Part shown: in pieces, positions 1-7,568 of the stretch
Layout of the letters: each line of letters starts with the position of its first letter
Position numbering within the stretch: position 1 is the first letter of the stretch
Source of the DNA: Syntrophomonadaceae bacterium
GTDB lineage: Bacteria > Bacillota > DSM-12270 > Thermacetogeniales > Thermacetogeniaceae
Reading direction: 5' to 3'
DNA: 37,803 bases
NCBI GenBank assembly: GCA_012840385.1
Contig: DULK01000051.1
Span: 1-37,803, forward strand
Notes under the pieces: generated by a model
Seen by the model: only the letters and a program-made list of their open reading frames with translations
What the model was told of the DNA's origin: nothing
Database searches by the model: none
Position numbers and translations under genes: made by a program

Positions 1-115
1 CATGGCGCATAGTCGCCTAGCTCAACCTCCTGTTTCGCTTCGGCTGCCGTTAGCTGCTCCTTCGTCAAGGGCGAGTAACAACCTCCGTAGGTCGCTGCGC
101 CAGCAAGGATAAACC
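1..115 (+). repeat. Repeat B, copy B1 (left part cut by the window edge)
   Basis: This is the right-hand half of the structured repeat called B here. It ends in the terminal inverted repeat GCAAGGATAAACC (103-115). The internal blocks seen in other copies are present: the right arm of the ATGGCG hairpin, CGGCTGCCGT, the CCTTCGTCAAGG hairpin and the ACCTCCGTAGGT hairpin. Complete copies at 7312-7520 and 12961-13160 define the ends. No coding frame is conserved between copies. Confidence 0.8.
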
Positions 116-124
116 GCTTTTTCG

Positions 125-173
125 TTCTCTGTTGGCACCAACGGGGGCGGCGTGGTGATCTGCCCGGAAAAAC
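125..173 (+). repeat. Repeat C, copy C1
   Basis: A roughly 50-nt block that accompanies A and B repeats throughout the window (CTGTTGG, then a G+C-rich imperfect hairpin, then GGCGTGGTGATCTGCC). It directly follows the right end of B1. Other copies are at 7259-7311 (reverse), 12901-12951, 18389-18444, 18820-18872 and 37567-37615 (reverse). Confidence 0.7.
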
Positions 174-194
174 AGCCGGCTTGAAGGTGAGTAG

Positions 195-223
195 TATAAT
201 ACCGGGCTGAACGGTGATATAAT
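195..223 (+). promoter_or_regulatory. Possible promoter region of mfd (two TATAAT boxes)
   Basis: Two TATAAT hexamers lie at 195-200 and 218-223, about 125-150 nt before the mfd start. Neither has a convincing -35 box at 16-18 nt, so the assignment rests on the -10 matches and on position only. Confidence 0.3.
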
Positions 224-344
224 GTTCATGAAGAACGGCGCAGAAATCCGTCCCGGGTTTTACAAGGGGGGTTGAAAAGCCCGCCCTCTTTTTGGCGTGG
301 CCCCGAACCGGGCCGGTTGATTGCCTGTATCTAGGTGGATATCG

Positions 345-3300
345 ATGCGCAATATTTTCAAAAAGATACCTGAATTTAGACAGACACTGGCCGCTATCGG
401 GGAGGGAAAGGTTCCTGTACTGGTTTCCGGGCTGCACGGCCCCGGCAGGGCGTTGCTAGGCGCCACCCTTTATGAAGAGTCCGGCTTCACGGGGGCGCTG
501 CTGGTGGTGGTTCCGGGACCCGACCAGGCGCGGGCCTGGCAGACCGACCTGGCAAACCTCTTCCCGGGTCGGGAGGTGCTGATCTTTGACGCGGCGGAGG
601 CGCTGCCGTTCGAGGTGGTGGCCGCCAACCGGGAACCCACCGCGGGCCGGCTGCAGGTGCTGGCGTCCTTAAAGGCGGGAGCGGTTAATCCCCCCCTTGT
701 GATCGCCCCGGTGGAGGCCTTGCTGCCCAGGCTGATTCCGTCCTCGATCTGGTGGGGGATGGCCCTGCGGTTCCGTAAGGGAGAAGAGGTGGACCACACC
801 CTCTTGACAGGCCGCCTGGTATGGGGTGGCTATGAGCGCACCGACCTCGTGGCCGGTCCCGGCCAGTTCGCCGTTCGGGGAAGCATCCTCGACATTTTTC
901 CCTTTTACGGAAAGGCGGTACGCATCGAGTTCTGGGGGGATGAGGTTACGTCTATCAGGGAGCTGGACCCGGAAACACAGCGCTCCAGATCTCATCTTTC
1001 AGAAGCCGTGATCTGGCCGGCCCGGGAATTCGTCTACGCTCCCGAGCGGGCGGATGCCGCCGCCGGGCGGATCAGGGAGGCCTACAAGGCCAGGCGCGGG
1101 CACCTTAAAGGGAGCAGGAACGCCCAGATCAGCCTGAAGCAGCGGCTGGACCGGTTCCTGGAGATGGCGGCGGAGGGTACGGCAGGTTCCCTGAACCTGT
1201 TGCAGCCTTACTTTTACCCGGAGCAGGTCTCCCTGTTGAACTACCTCCCGCCCGGTTCCCTGGTGATCCTGGACGAGCCGGGGCGCTGCCGGGAGCAGTG
1301 CCGGGCGCGCACCGCCCTGCTGGAATCGGACTACAGGCGACTTTTCCAGGAGGGCCAGTCCTTCACCCCCTGGCAGGATTATTACTTCCGTGAGGAGGAG
1401 CTTTTTAAGGAACTGGCGGAGGTTTGTCAGGTCTCTCTGGCCCAGATCCTGACACAGCCCGGTTACCTTGAGCCGAAGGCGGTGGTCAGCTTCACGGCCA
1501 AGGAAATGCAGCCCTTTCTCGCCCGGCCCGACCTCCTGGCACCGGAGCTGCACCGCTGGCTGAGAAGAGGCACCACCGTCCTGTTGCTCGCCCAGGCCGA
1601 AGACCGCCTCCCGCAGCTGGAGCGGGGCCTGAGGGAGCACGAGCTTTCCTTTTTAAAGAATAAAGAATGGCACACCCGCCTGGATGCCGGACGCCTCAAT
1701 GTCGGGATCGGCGACCTGAGCAGGGGTTTTGAGATACCCGGCAGGCTTGCGGTGATCACAGGTGAGGAACTGTACGGCAGGAAGCGGATGAGCAGGCCCG
1801 CACGGGCGGGCCGCCAGAGCGGGGATGGCCCCGGCATTTTGCCGGAACTCAGCGTGGGGGATTACGTGGTGCACGTTCACCACGGCATCGGCCGGTTCGT
1901 GGGGGTCCGGGAGATGGCCTCAGACGGCAGGAAGAGGGATTACCTGGAGGTCGCCTATGCCGGCGAGGATCGCCTCTACATCCCGGTGGACCAGGTGGGT
2001 TTGATCCAGAAGTACATTGGGCCCGACGGACAGGTGCCCCGTCTTTCCCGCCTGGGAGGCTCGGACTGGGCACGTCTGAAGCAGCGTGTTAAAAAACGGG
2101 TGAGGGAGCTTGCCCAGGACCTGCTGGCCTTGTATGCCAGACGCCTGGAGACGCCGGGCTATGCCTTTTCACCGGATACCGTCTGGCAGCAGGAATTCGA
2201 GGCGGCTTTTCCCTATGAAGAAACCCCGGGCCAGAAGCAGGCGATCGCCGAAGTGAAGGCCGACATGGAGAGCCCGCGGGCAATGGACCGCCTGGTCTGC
2301 GGGGATGTCGGGTTTGGCAAGACGGAGGTGGCGATCCGGGCAGCCTTCAAGGCGGTGCAGGACGGGAAGCAGGTTGCCGTCCTGGTGCCCACCACCGTTC
2401 TCGCCCAGCAGCACTACCGCACCTTCAAGGAGCGCTTTGCCGGCTATCCGGTGCGGGTTGACGTCCTGAGCAGGTTTCGTTCTCCCCGGGAGCAGAAAGC
2501 GGTCATCGAAGCCCTCAGCCTGGGGCTTGTGGATGTGATTGTGGGGACGCACCGCCTCCTTTCCGATGATGTCAAGTTCAAAGACCTGGGGCTGTTGATC
2601 ATCGATGAGGAGCAGCGTTTTGGTGTCGGGCACAAAGAGAAGATCAAAATGCTGCGCACAAACGTGGATGTCCTGACCCTCACGGCCACACCCATCCCGC
2701 GCACCCTCCAGATGTCCCTGAGCGGGGTGCGGGACCTGAGCATGATCGAGACCCCTCCCGAGGACCGGCTTCCGGTGCAGACCTATGTTCTGGAATTCAA
2801 TCCCGAGGTTATCCAGGATGCCATCAGGCGCGAGATCCAGCGGGGCGGGCAGGTCTTTTATGTGCATAACAGGGTCGAAACCATTGCCCGGCGCGCCGCC
2901 TACCTGCAGGGACTGGTCCCGGAGGCGACCTTCCGGGTTGCCCACGGCCAGATGAAGGAGGAGGAACTCGAAAACGTGATGTGGGACTTCCTCAACAGGA
3001 AGTTCGACTGCCTCGTCTGCACCACCATCATCGAGAACGGGCTGGACCTGCCGAACGTCAATACCCTGATCGTGGAGCGGGCGGACTGTTTCGGGCTGGC
3101 CCAGCTCTACCAGCTGCGGGGCAGGGTCGGGCGTTCCAACCGGCTGGCCTACGCCTACTTCACCTTTGACAGGGACAAGGTCTTGACGGAGGAGGCGGAG
3201 AAGCGCCTGCGCGCCCTGCAGGAGTTCACCGAATTCGGTTCCGGCTTCAAGCTGGCCCTGCGGGACCTGGAGATCCGGGGAGCAGGCAACCTGCTCGGCC

Positions 3301-3857
3301 CGGAACAGCACGGCCATATTGCCGCCGTCGGTTTCGACCTCTACAACCAGCTTCTCCAGGAGGCGGTCAAGGAGTTGAAGGGGGAGAAGGTGCCCGAGCA
3401 AAAGGTTCAGGCCCCTCCTGCCTGGGAACTCCGGGTGGATGCCTATATACCCGAAAGCTACATCCGTGACGCCAGGCAAAAGGTGGAGCTGTACCGGCGC
3501 CTTGCCCTGGTGGAGGATGTGAAGGCCCTGGAGGACCTGAGGGAAGAGGTGCGCGACCGCTTCGGCCCCCTTCCGGAGCCGGTTTCCTGTCTTTTTAAAC
3601 TTACCGGACTTCGCCTGCGGGCCCGGGAGCTGCAGATCGGGGAGGTGCAGCATACCGACCGCAGTATTGTGGTGCGCTTCAGGGACGGAGCGGGGCCCCG
3701 CGGCCGCGAACTCGACCGCTGGGCCAGGGTGTTCGGGCGCCGCCTCAGCTTTTCGGCAGTAGGCGGGCTGGAGGCCCGCATCGACACCCGAGGGCTGTCG
3801 CCCGTGCAGCTGGTGGCGATGCTCGACCAGGTCATGACAACACCAAACGGAAGATAA
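345..3857 (+). CDS. mfd: Transcription-repair coupling factor Mfd
   Basis: Mfd is a DNA translocase that removes RNA polymerase stalled at lesions and recruits UvrA. The protein is about 1170 residues, normal for the family. In order it shows a UvrB-like N-terminal module; a CarD-like RNA polymerase interaction domain near residues 502-565 (GDYVVHVHHGIGRF); a RecG-type helicase with Walker A GDVGFGKTE (about 652), DEEQ box IIDEEQRFG (about 753), TATPIPRT and QLRGRVGRS (about 923); and a C-terminal UvrA-binding domain from about 1030. ATG 345 is preferred because AGGTGG lies 7 nt upstream; a TTG at 321 has no such site. It heads the mfd-spoVT-yabM-like cluster typical of spore formers. The long reverse-strand frame over it is a shadow. 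Confidence 0.97.
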   Translation: MRNIFKKIPEFRQTLAAIGEGKVPVLVSGLHGPGRALLGATLYEESGFTGALLVVVPGPDQARAWQTDLANLFPGREVLIFDAAEALPFEVVAANREPTAGRLQVLASLKAGAVNPPLVIAPVEALLPRLIPSSIWWGMALRFRKGEEVDHTLLTGRLVWGGYERTDLVAGPGQFAVRGSILDIFPFYGKAVRIEFWGDEVTSIRELDPETQRSRSHLSEAVIWPAREFVYAPERADAAAGRIREAYKARRGHLKGSRNAQISLKQRLDRFLEMAAEGTAGSLNLLQPYFYPEQVSLLNYLPPGSLVILDEPGRCREQCRARTALLESDYRRLFQEGQSFTPWQDYYFREEELFKELAEVCQVSLAQILTQPGYLEPKAVVSFTAKEMQPFLARPDLLAPELHRWLRRGTTVLLLAQAEDRLPQLERGLREHELSFLKNKEWHTRLDAGRLNVGIGDLSRGFEIPGRLAVITGEELYGRKRMSRPARAGRQSGDGPGILPELSVGDYVVHVHHGIGRFVGVREMASDGRKRDYLEVAYAGEDRLYIPVDQVGLIQKYIGPDGQVPRLSRLGGSDWARLKQRVKKRVRELAQDLLALYARRLETPGYAFSPDTVWQQEFEAAFPYEETPGQKQAIAEVKADMESPRAMDRLVCGDVGFGKTEVAIRAAFKAVQDGKQVAVLVPTTVLAQQHYRTFKERFAGYPVRVDVLSRFRSPREQKAVIEALSLGLVDVIVGTHRLLSDDVKFKDLGLLIIDEEQRFGVGHKEKIKMLRTNVDVLTLTATPIPRTLQMSLSGVRDLSMIETPPEDRLPVQTYVLEFNPEVIQDAIRREIQRGGQVFYVHNRVETIARRAAYLQGLVPEATFRVAHGQMKEEELENVMWDFLNRKFDCLVCTTIIENGLDLPNVNTLIVERADCFGLAQLYQLRGRVGRSNRLAYAYFTFDRDKVLTEEAEKRLRALQEFTEFGSGFKLALRDLEIRGAGNLLGPEQHGHIAAVGFDLYNQLLQEAVKELKGEKVPEQKVQAPPAWELRVDAYIPESYIRDARQKVELYRRLALVEDVKALEDLREEVRDRFGPLPEPVSCLFKLTGLRLRARELQIGEVQHTDRSIVVRFRDGAGPRGRELDRWARVFGRRLSFSAVGGLEARIDTRGLSPVQLVAMLDQVMTTPNGR

Positions 3858-3939
3858 TACCTGGTTGCCGCAGCAGGATAAACGGGGCCGATGGCGAAAC
3901 CCTTTTAGGTATGGCAATAAAACAAGGAGAGGATTTGCT

Positions 3940-4653
3940 TTGGATCTACAAGGGAATGTGCAGGAAACCGGAAGGCCCGGCAGCGGAAGGACAGGCTGGA
4001 AGTACACCCCCCAGCTCGTCCTGTTCCTCCTGCTGCTGGCCGCAGGCGGGGTGTGGTTCTGGTGGTCGGAGTCGGGGGACTGGGTGCTGAAGGTGAACGG
4101 AACGAAAATCTCTAAAGCGGAGTGGCAGGCGGAGACCGACCGGGCGGTTCGGTTCTTCGGCCAGGTTTACGGCATCGACCTCCGGCAAAGCGCTGCATCA
4201 AAGCTGCGCGACCAGGTAAAGCAGCAGGTCTTGAATCAGATGATTAGCCGGGTTTTGCTGAAAAAGGCGGCCCTTAAGGCGGGAATCAGGGTGGACGAAG
4301 CAGAGGTCGACGCCCGGCTGGCGGAGGACGCAGGGCGTGTCGGGGGTGCTGCCAAGATGCAGGAAATATTGAAGGAGCAGGGCCTCTCCCTGGACAAGTA
4401 CCGCGAACAGGTCCGGGACATGCTCATCATCCAGAAGCTGCAGGACCAGGTAACCCGGAACGTAAGAGTGGAGGAGAGTGAAATCAGGATGGCCTATGAA
4501 ACAAACTTCCCGCCCGGAGTCAGGTACGAAGATGTGCGGGAAACGCTGCGGCAAAACCTCCTCTCTGCCAAAAAAAATCAAATTATTATGAGGTACCTGG
4601 AGAACCTGCGTGAGCAGGGGAGATTCTTGTATCGCACGAAAATGCCGATATAG
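3940..4653 (+). CDS. Membrane-anchored SurA-N-like chaperone lacking the rotamase domain
   Basis: This is a 237-residue protein with an N-terminal membrane anchor (LVLFLLLLAAGGVWFWW), so it probably faces outward. It is followed by a SurA/PrsA-type N-terminal region: VLKVNGTKISKAEWQAE, then helices with QQVLNQMISRVLLKKAA. The family usually carries a parvulin rotamase domain of about 90 residues after the segment matching EESEIRMAYETNFPPG. Here the chain passes almost directly to the C-terminal helix (LRQNLLSAKKNQIIMRYLE), so prolyl isomerase activity is unlikely and a holdase-type role is inferred. TTG 3940 is chosen because AAGGAGAGG lies 7 nt upstream; the same frame runs back to 3865 without an SD site. 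It sits between mfd and spoVT, where clostridia often carry a full-length isomerase. Confidence 0.75.
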   Translation: MDLQGNVQETGRPGSGRTGWKYTPQLVLFLLLLAAGGVWFWWSESGDWVLKVNGTKISKAEWQAETDRAVRFFGQVYGIDLRQSAASKLRDQVKQQVLNQMISRVLLKKAALKAGIRVDEAEVDARLAEDAGRVGGAAKMQEILKEQGLSLDKYREQVRDMLIIQKLQDQVTRNVRVEESEIRMAYETNFPPGVRYEDVRETLRQNLLSAKKNQIIMRYLENLREQGRFLYRTKMPI

Positions 4654-4725
4654 GGCTTGATTTCTTGAAATTCCAACCTTTTCAGGGCGGACAGGCCGAC
4701 TTTCAACTTTTAGCATGGAAAAAAA

Positions 4726-4756
4726 TGAATAAATCCCCCAATCCGGTTATATACTA
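4726..4756 (+). promoter_or_regulatory. Sigma-G-like promoter of spoVT
   Basis: TGAATA (4726-4731) and TATACTA (4750-4756) are separated by 18 nt. This closely fits the Bacillus forespore sigma-G consensus (TGAATA, then CATACTA), and spoVT is a known sigma-G target there. The call depends on that analogy. Confidence 0.6.
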
Positions 4757-4800
4757 TTCGTGAAGATTCCTAACTCTGAAAATGAAGGGGGGATAGGTAG

Positions 4801-5364
4801 TTGAAAGCAACAGGTATTGTTCGCCGCATTGATGATCTAGGTCGCGTTGTAATTCCTAAAGAGATCCGCCGGACCCTACGGATTCGGGAGGGTGATCCCC
4901 TCGAAATCTTTGTAGACCGGGAAGGTGAGGTTATTTTAAAGAAGTATTCACCGATTGGTGAACTGGGTGACTTTGCGAAAGAATACGCGGACTCCCTGCA
5001 CGAGGCGATTGGCCATATCGCATGTATTGCCGATAGAGACAATATCATTGCCGTGGCAGGTGCCCCGAAGAAGGAGTTCCTTAATAAACCGATTGGCCCC
5101 GCCGTTGAGCGGGTGATGGAAGAGCGCAAATCCGTTCTTATCTCAAAGGCCGGTGAGCATCCCTTCTGCCGAGGCTGCCTGAGCGAAGAAGAGGCCGAAG
5201 AGTGCAAATTCTCCAGCGAGGTGATTGCCCCGATCATCGCCGAAGGGGACCCGATCGGAGCCGTAATCATCTGCTCTAAAGAACCAAATGTCAAGATGGG
5301 TGAGCTCGAACTGAAACTTGCCGAGACGGCAGCGGGCTTCCTTGCCAAGCAAATGGAACAGTAA
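4801..5364 (+). CDS. spoVT: Stage V sporulation protein T (AbrB-type regulator)
   Basis: SpoVT is a forespore transcription factor that tunes sigma-G-dependent genes. The N-terminus is an AbrB/SpoVT swapped-hairpin DNA-binding domain (TGIVRRIDDLGRVVIPKE, then IREGDPLEIFVD). The rest is a GAF-like domain (about residues 55-185) including HPFCRGC and APIIAEGDPIGAVII. The length of 187 residues is close to Bacillus SpoVT. The start is TTG, preceded by a GGGGGGATAGG tract. It has its own sigma-G-like promoter and a strong terminator directly after its stop, so it is probably transcribed alone. Confidence 0.95.
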   Translation: MKATGIVRRIDDLGRVVIPKEIRRTLRIREGDPLEIFVDREGEVILKKYSPIGELGDFAKEYADSLHEAIGHIACIADRDNIIAVAGAPKKEFLNKPIGPAVERVMEERKSVLISKAGEHPFCRGCLSEEEAEECKFSSEVIAPIIAEGDPIGAVIICSKEPNVKMGELELKLAETAAGFLAKQMEQ

Positions 5365-5391
5365 ATCATGCCGCATGCGGCATGATTTTTT
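5364..5391 (+). terminator. Rho-independent terminator after spoVT
   Basis: A perfect hairpin begins at the spoVT stop: ATCATGCCG pairs with CGGCATGAT across a CATG tip and is followed by a T run. Confidence 0.9.
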
Positions 5392-5508
5392 GTGGCCCAA
5401 ACACGTGAAAGGTGGCGCCGCAGCCGCCTTTAATTTTTCCTGGCCGGTCTATTGCAGGTTTCTCCTTCGTAAGCATTAGTAACAGAAGATCCAACCAGGG
5501 GGAAAACT

Positions 5509-7056
5509 GTGAAGCCGGAATCCTTTTTACACGGGGCTTTCGTACTGACTGTGGCCGGAATTGTCGTCAAGGTGCTGGGGGCGGTTTACCGCATTCCCTT
5601 TACGCGGATTGTTGGAAGCGAGGGTGTCGGGCTTTACCAGATGGCCTATCCGATTTACACCGCACTGCTCGCCTTTTCCACCTCCGGCATCCCGATAGCC
5701 GTATCTTTGCTGGTTGCGGAAAAGGTCGCTTGCGGGGACAGAACGGGGGCGAGGCAGGTGTTTTACCTTTCCCTGGGGCCTTTATTTTTTTTGGGACTCT
5801 TTCTTTCGCTGGCCCTCTTCCGGGCCGCTCCCTACCTTGCCGGGGAGGTGCTCGGGGATCCCCGGGCTTATTATCCCCTCGCCGGCATCGCTCCCGCCGT
5901 TTTCGTGATCTCGATCGTATCCGCCTTTCGCGGGTATTTCCAGGGTTGGCGGTTGATGTGGCCCACCGCCCTCTCCGAGGTGGTGGATCAGGTGATCAGG
6001 GTGGGGACGGTATTCTGGGCGGCCCTCTCCCTGACGAACCGCGGTGTGGAGTTTGCGGCCGCCGGTGCGGCCTTTGGTGCGGTCACGGGAGGGTGCGGCA
6101 GCCTCTTTGTGCTGGGCTGCCTCTACCGGTGGCTGGAAAGGCGTAACTTTACCCCCGCCCCGGGGCGCCGGATGCCGGTTGGCTTCCGGGGTTCGCTCGG
6201 AATGCTCAGGCGGCTCATCGCCTACGCCCTCCCGGTCTCGGCCGGTTCAATGGTGCTTCCGCTAGTACAGACCATCGATGCCGTGATCATCCCGAAACGC
6301 CTCCAGGCGGGGGGTTATACCGTCCAGCAGGCGACATCCCTCTTCGGTCAGTTTTCCGGGATGGCAGGCACCCTGGTTTATATCCCGGCGATCTTCACCG
6401 TCTCCCTCGCCAGCAGCCTTGTCCCCCACGTTGCCGCCTCCCTGGCGCAGGGGAACCGGGAGGAAGCGGGAGAGCGCATTGCCACCGCCATGCGCATCAC
6501 CACCATCCTGTGCCTCCCCGCCGCCGCCGGCCTGATGGCCCTGGCAGCGCCGATCACTGATTTCCTGTTCGGCGATCCGGGGGCCGGGGAGGTAACCGCC
6601 TGGCTGGCGCCTGCCGCCCTTTTTTCCGGCCTGCAGCAGACAACCTCCGGTGCCCTGCAGGGGCTTGGCAACACCTGGCTCCCGGTGCTGAACCTGGCGG
6701 TGGGGTGCGCGGTCAAAACCCTGTGCAACTACTACCTGACCGTTCTTCCCGGTTTGGGAGTTAAAGGGGCGGCCCTGGGGAGCATCCTGGGGTTTGCCGT
6801 CTCCTTTTTTCTCAACTACTGGGGTGTCCGTGCCTTGACGCGGCGGCGGGCTGCCCGTCTCGGCTTGCCCCGGCCCTTGCTGGCTGCTACAATAATGATG
6901 GCAGCACTCCCCGTAGTTTACAGGCTGCTGGAGTCCCTGGGGAATGCGGCGGCGACCGGTCTGGCGGTCGTTGCCGGCGCGGCGATCTACTTTGCGGTGC
7001 TGATTCTCACAAAAGAAATCGACATCGTCGATCTGAGGCGCTTCACCCGGCGATAG
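5509..7056 (+). CDS. MOP-superfamily lipid-linked oligosaccharide flippase (SpoVB/YabM-like)
   Basis: A 515-residue polytopic membrane protein with about 14 hydrophobic segments. It belongs to the polysaccharide-biosynthesis/MurJ/SpoVB group, which flips undecaprenyl-linked precursors across the membrane. Family-like sequence includes GAVYRIPFTRIVGSEGVGLY near the N-terminus and QTIDAVIIPKRLQ midway. Its position downstream of mfd and spoVT and upstream of a YabN homologue matches Bacillus yabM, so a sporulation or cortex role is inferred; MurJ-type activity cannot be excluded. The start is GTG 5509 with GGGGGAAAA just upstream. Overlapping frames at 5412-6146 are shadows. Short palindromic repeats begin within 15 nt of the stop. 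Confidence 0.88.
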   Translation: MKPESFLHGAFVLTVAGIVVKVLGAVYRIPFTRIVGSEGVGLYQMAYPIYTALLAFSTSGIPIAVSLLVAEKVACGDRTGARQVFYLSLGPLFFLGLFLSLALFRAAPYLAGEVLGDPRAYYPLAGIAPAVFVISIVSAFRGYFQGWRLMWPTALSEVVDQVIRVGTVFWAALSLTNRGVEFAAAGAAFGAVTGGCGSLFVLGCLYRWLERRNFTPAPGRRMPVGFRGSLGMLRRLIAYALPVSAGSMVLPLVQTIDAVIIPKRLQAGGYTVQQATSLFGQFSGMAGTLVYIPAIFTVSLASSLVPHVAASLAQGNREEAGERIATAMRITTILCLPAAAGLMALAAPITDFLFGDPGAGEVTAWLAPAALFSGLQQTTSGALQGLGNTWLPVLNLAVGCAVKTLCNYYLTVLPGLGVKGAALGSILGFAVSFFLNYWGVRALTRRRAARLGLPRPLLAATIMMAALPVVYRLLESLGNAAATGLAVVAGAAIYFAVLILTKEIDIVDLRRFTRR

Positions 7057-7068
7057 GCAGACAAAGGC

Positions 7069-7123
7069 AGACAAGGGGACGGTTCTCTTGTCTAAGAAAG
7101 ACAAGGGGACGGTTCTCTTGTCT
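7069..7123 (+). repeat. Two tandem copies of a 25-nt short palindromic repeat
   Basis: Two identical 25-nt units (7069-7093 and 7099-7123) are separated by AAGAA. Each has AGACAAG and CTTGTCT arms around GGGACGGTTCT. A partial echo (GGCAGACAAA) precedes them. They resemble REP-type palindromes found between genes in many anaerobe genomes. They share the AAGAAAG...GGGACGG core with the 35-nt repeats at 24062-24140. Confidence 0.85.
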
Positions 7124-7164
7124 AAGGATGCGAAAAATCTGATCTCGCGTAATGTCTTTGCCGG

Positions 7165-7311
7165 GTCGTTCGCTCGCTTAAATTTCACCCTGTTGCGGAG
7201 TTAGGGGTTATGATCAAGGGTGCAAGTCGAGAGCATGAGCAAGGATAAACCGGAACGAATTTACAGGGCAGACCACCACGCCGCCTCCGGCGGCACCAGC
7301 AGAGCATGAAA
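7165..7311 (+). repeat. Repeat remnants and repeat C copy C2 (reverse)
   Basis: A right-half remnant of the AAATTT-type stem (CGCTTAAATTTCACCC near 7170) is followed by an isolated B right end (GCAAGGATAAACC, 7239-7251). Then comes a reverse-oriented C repeat at 7259-7311 with the stem GCCGCC-TCC-GGCGGC. The stretch from the B end through TTACAGGGCAGA (7239-7272) recurs as a near-direct repeat at 7506-7537, so the complete B2 copy is flanked by duplicated sequence. Confidence 0.65.
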
Positions 7312-7520
7312 TCTGGTTATCCTTGCGCTTGCTCCCGGACTTCGGTTGAACTCGCCCTAAGACTCGTCGCAGACGGCAGCCGACCGGCTCCTATGACGCC
7401 ATCCATGGCGCAGAGTCGCCTATCTCGACATCCTGTCTCGATTCGGCTGCCGTTGACTGCTCCTTCGTTAAGGGCGAGTAACAACCTCCGTAGGTCGCTA
7501 CGCCAGCAAGGATAACCAGA
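7312..7520 (+). repeat. Repeat B, copy B2 (complete)
   Basis: This is a complete copy of about 209 nt. The ends are perfect inverted repeats: TCTGGTTATCCTTGC (7312-7326) and GCAAGGATAACCAGA (7506-7520). The inner stems are a CCCGGACTTCGG hairpin, ACTCGCCC/GGGCGAGT, CGGCAGCCGA/TCGGCTGCCG, CGCCATCCATGGCG, GACATCCTGTC, CCTTCGTTAAGG and ACCTCCGTAGGT. The order fits one branched fold closed by the ends. A 69-codon frame inside is not conserved in other copies. The copy ends about 50 nt before the mazG start. Confidence 0.88.
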
Positions 7521-7568
7521 ACGTATTACAGGGCAGATGCAGATATTATATAAAGGAATGGTATACCC

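Noticed and set aside
2169-4007. 612-codon open frame on the minus strand
   Set aside because: It lies wholly over mfd in antisense, has no recognisable domain, and GC-rich codon use leaves long antisense frames open. Mfd is beyond doubt.
5412-6146. 244-codon plus-strand frame overlapping the flippase gene
   Set aside because: Different frame over a well-supported membrane protein; low-complexity Arg/Gly-rich translation without domains.
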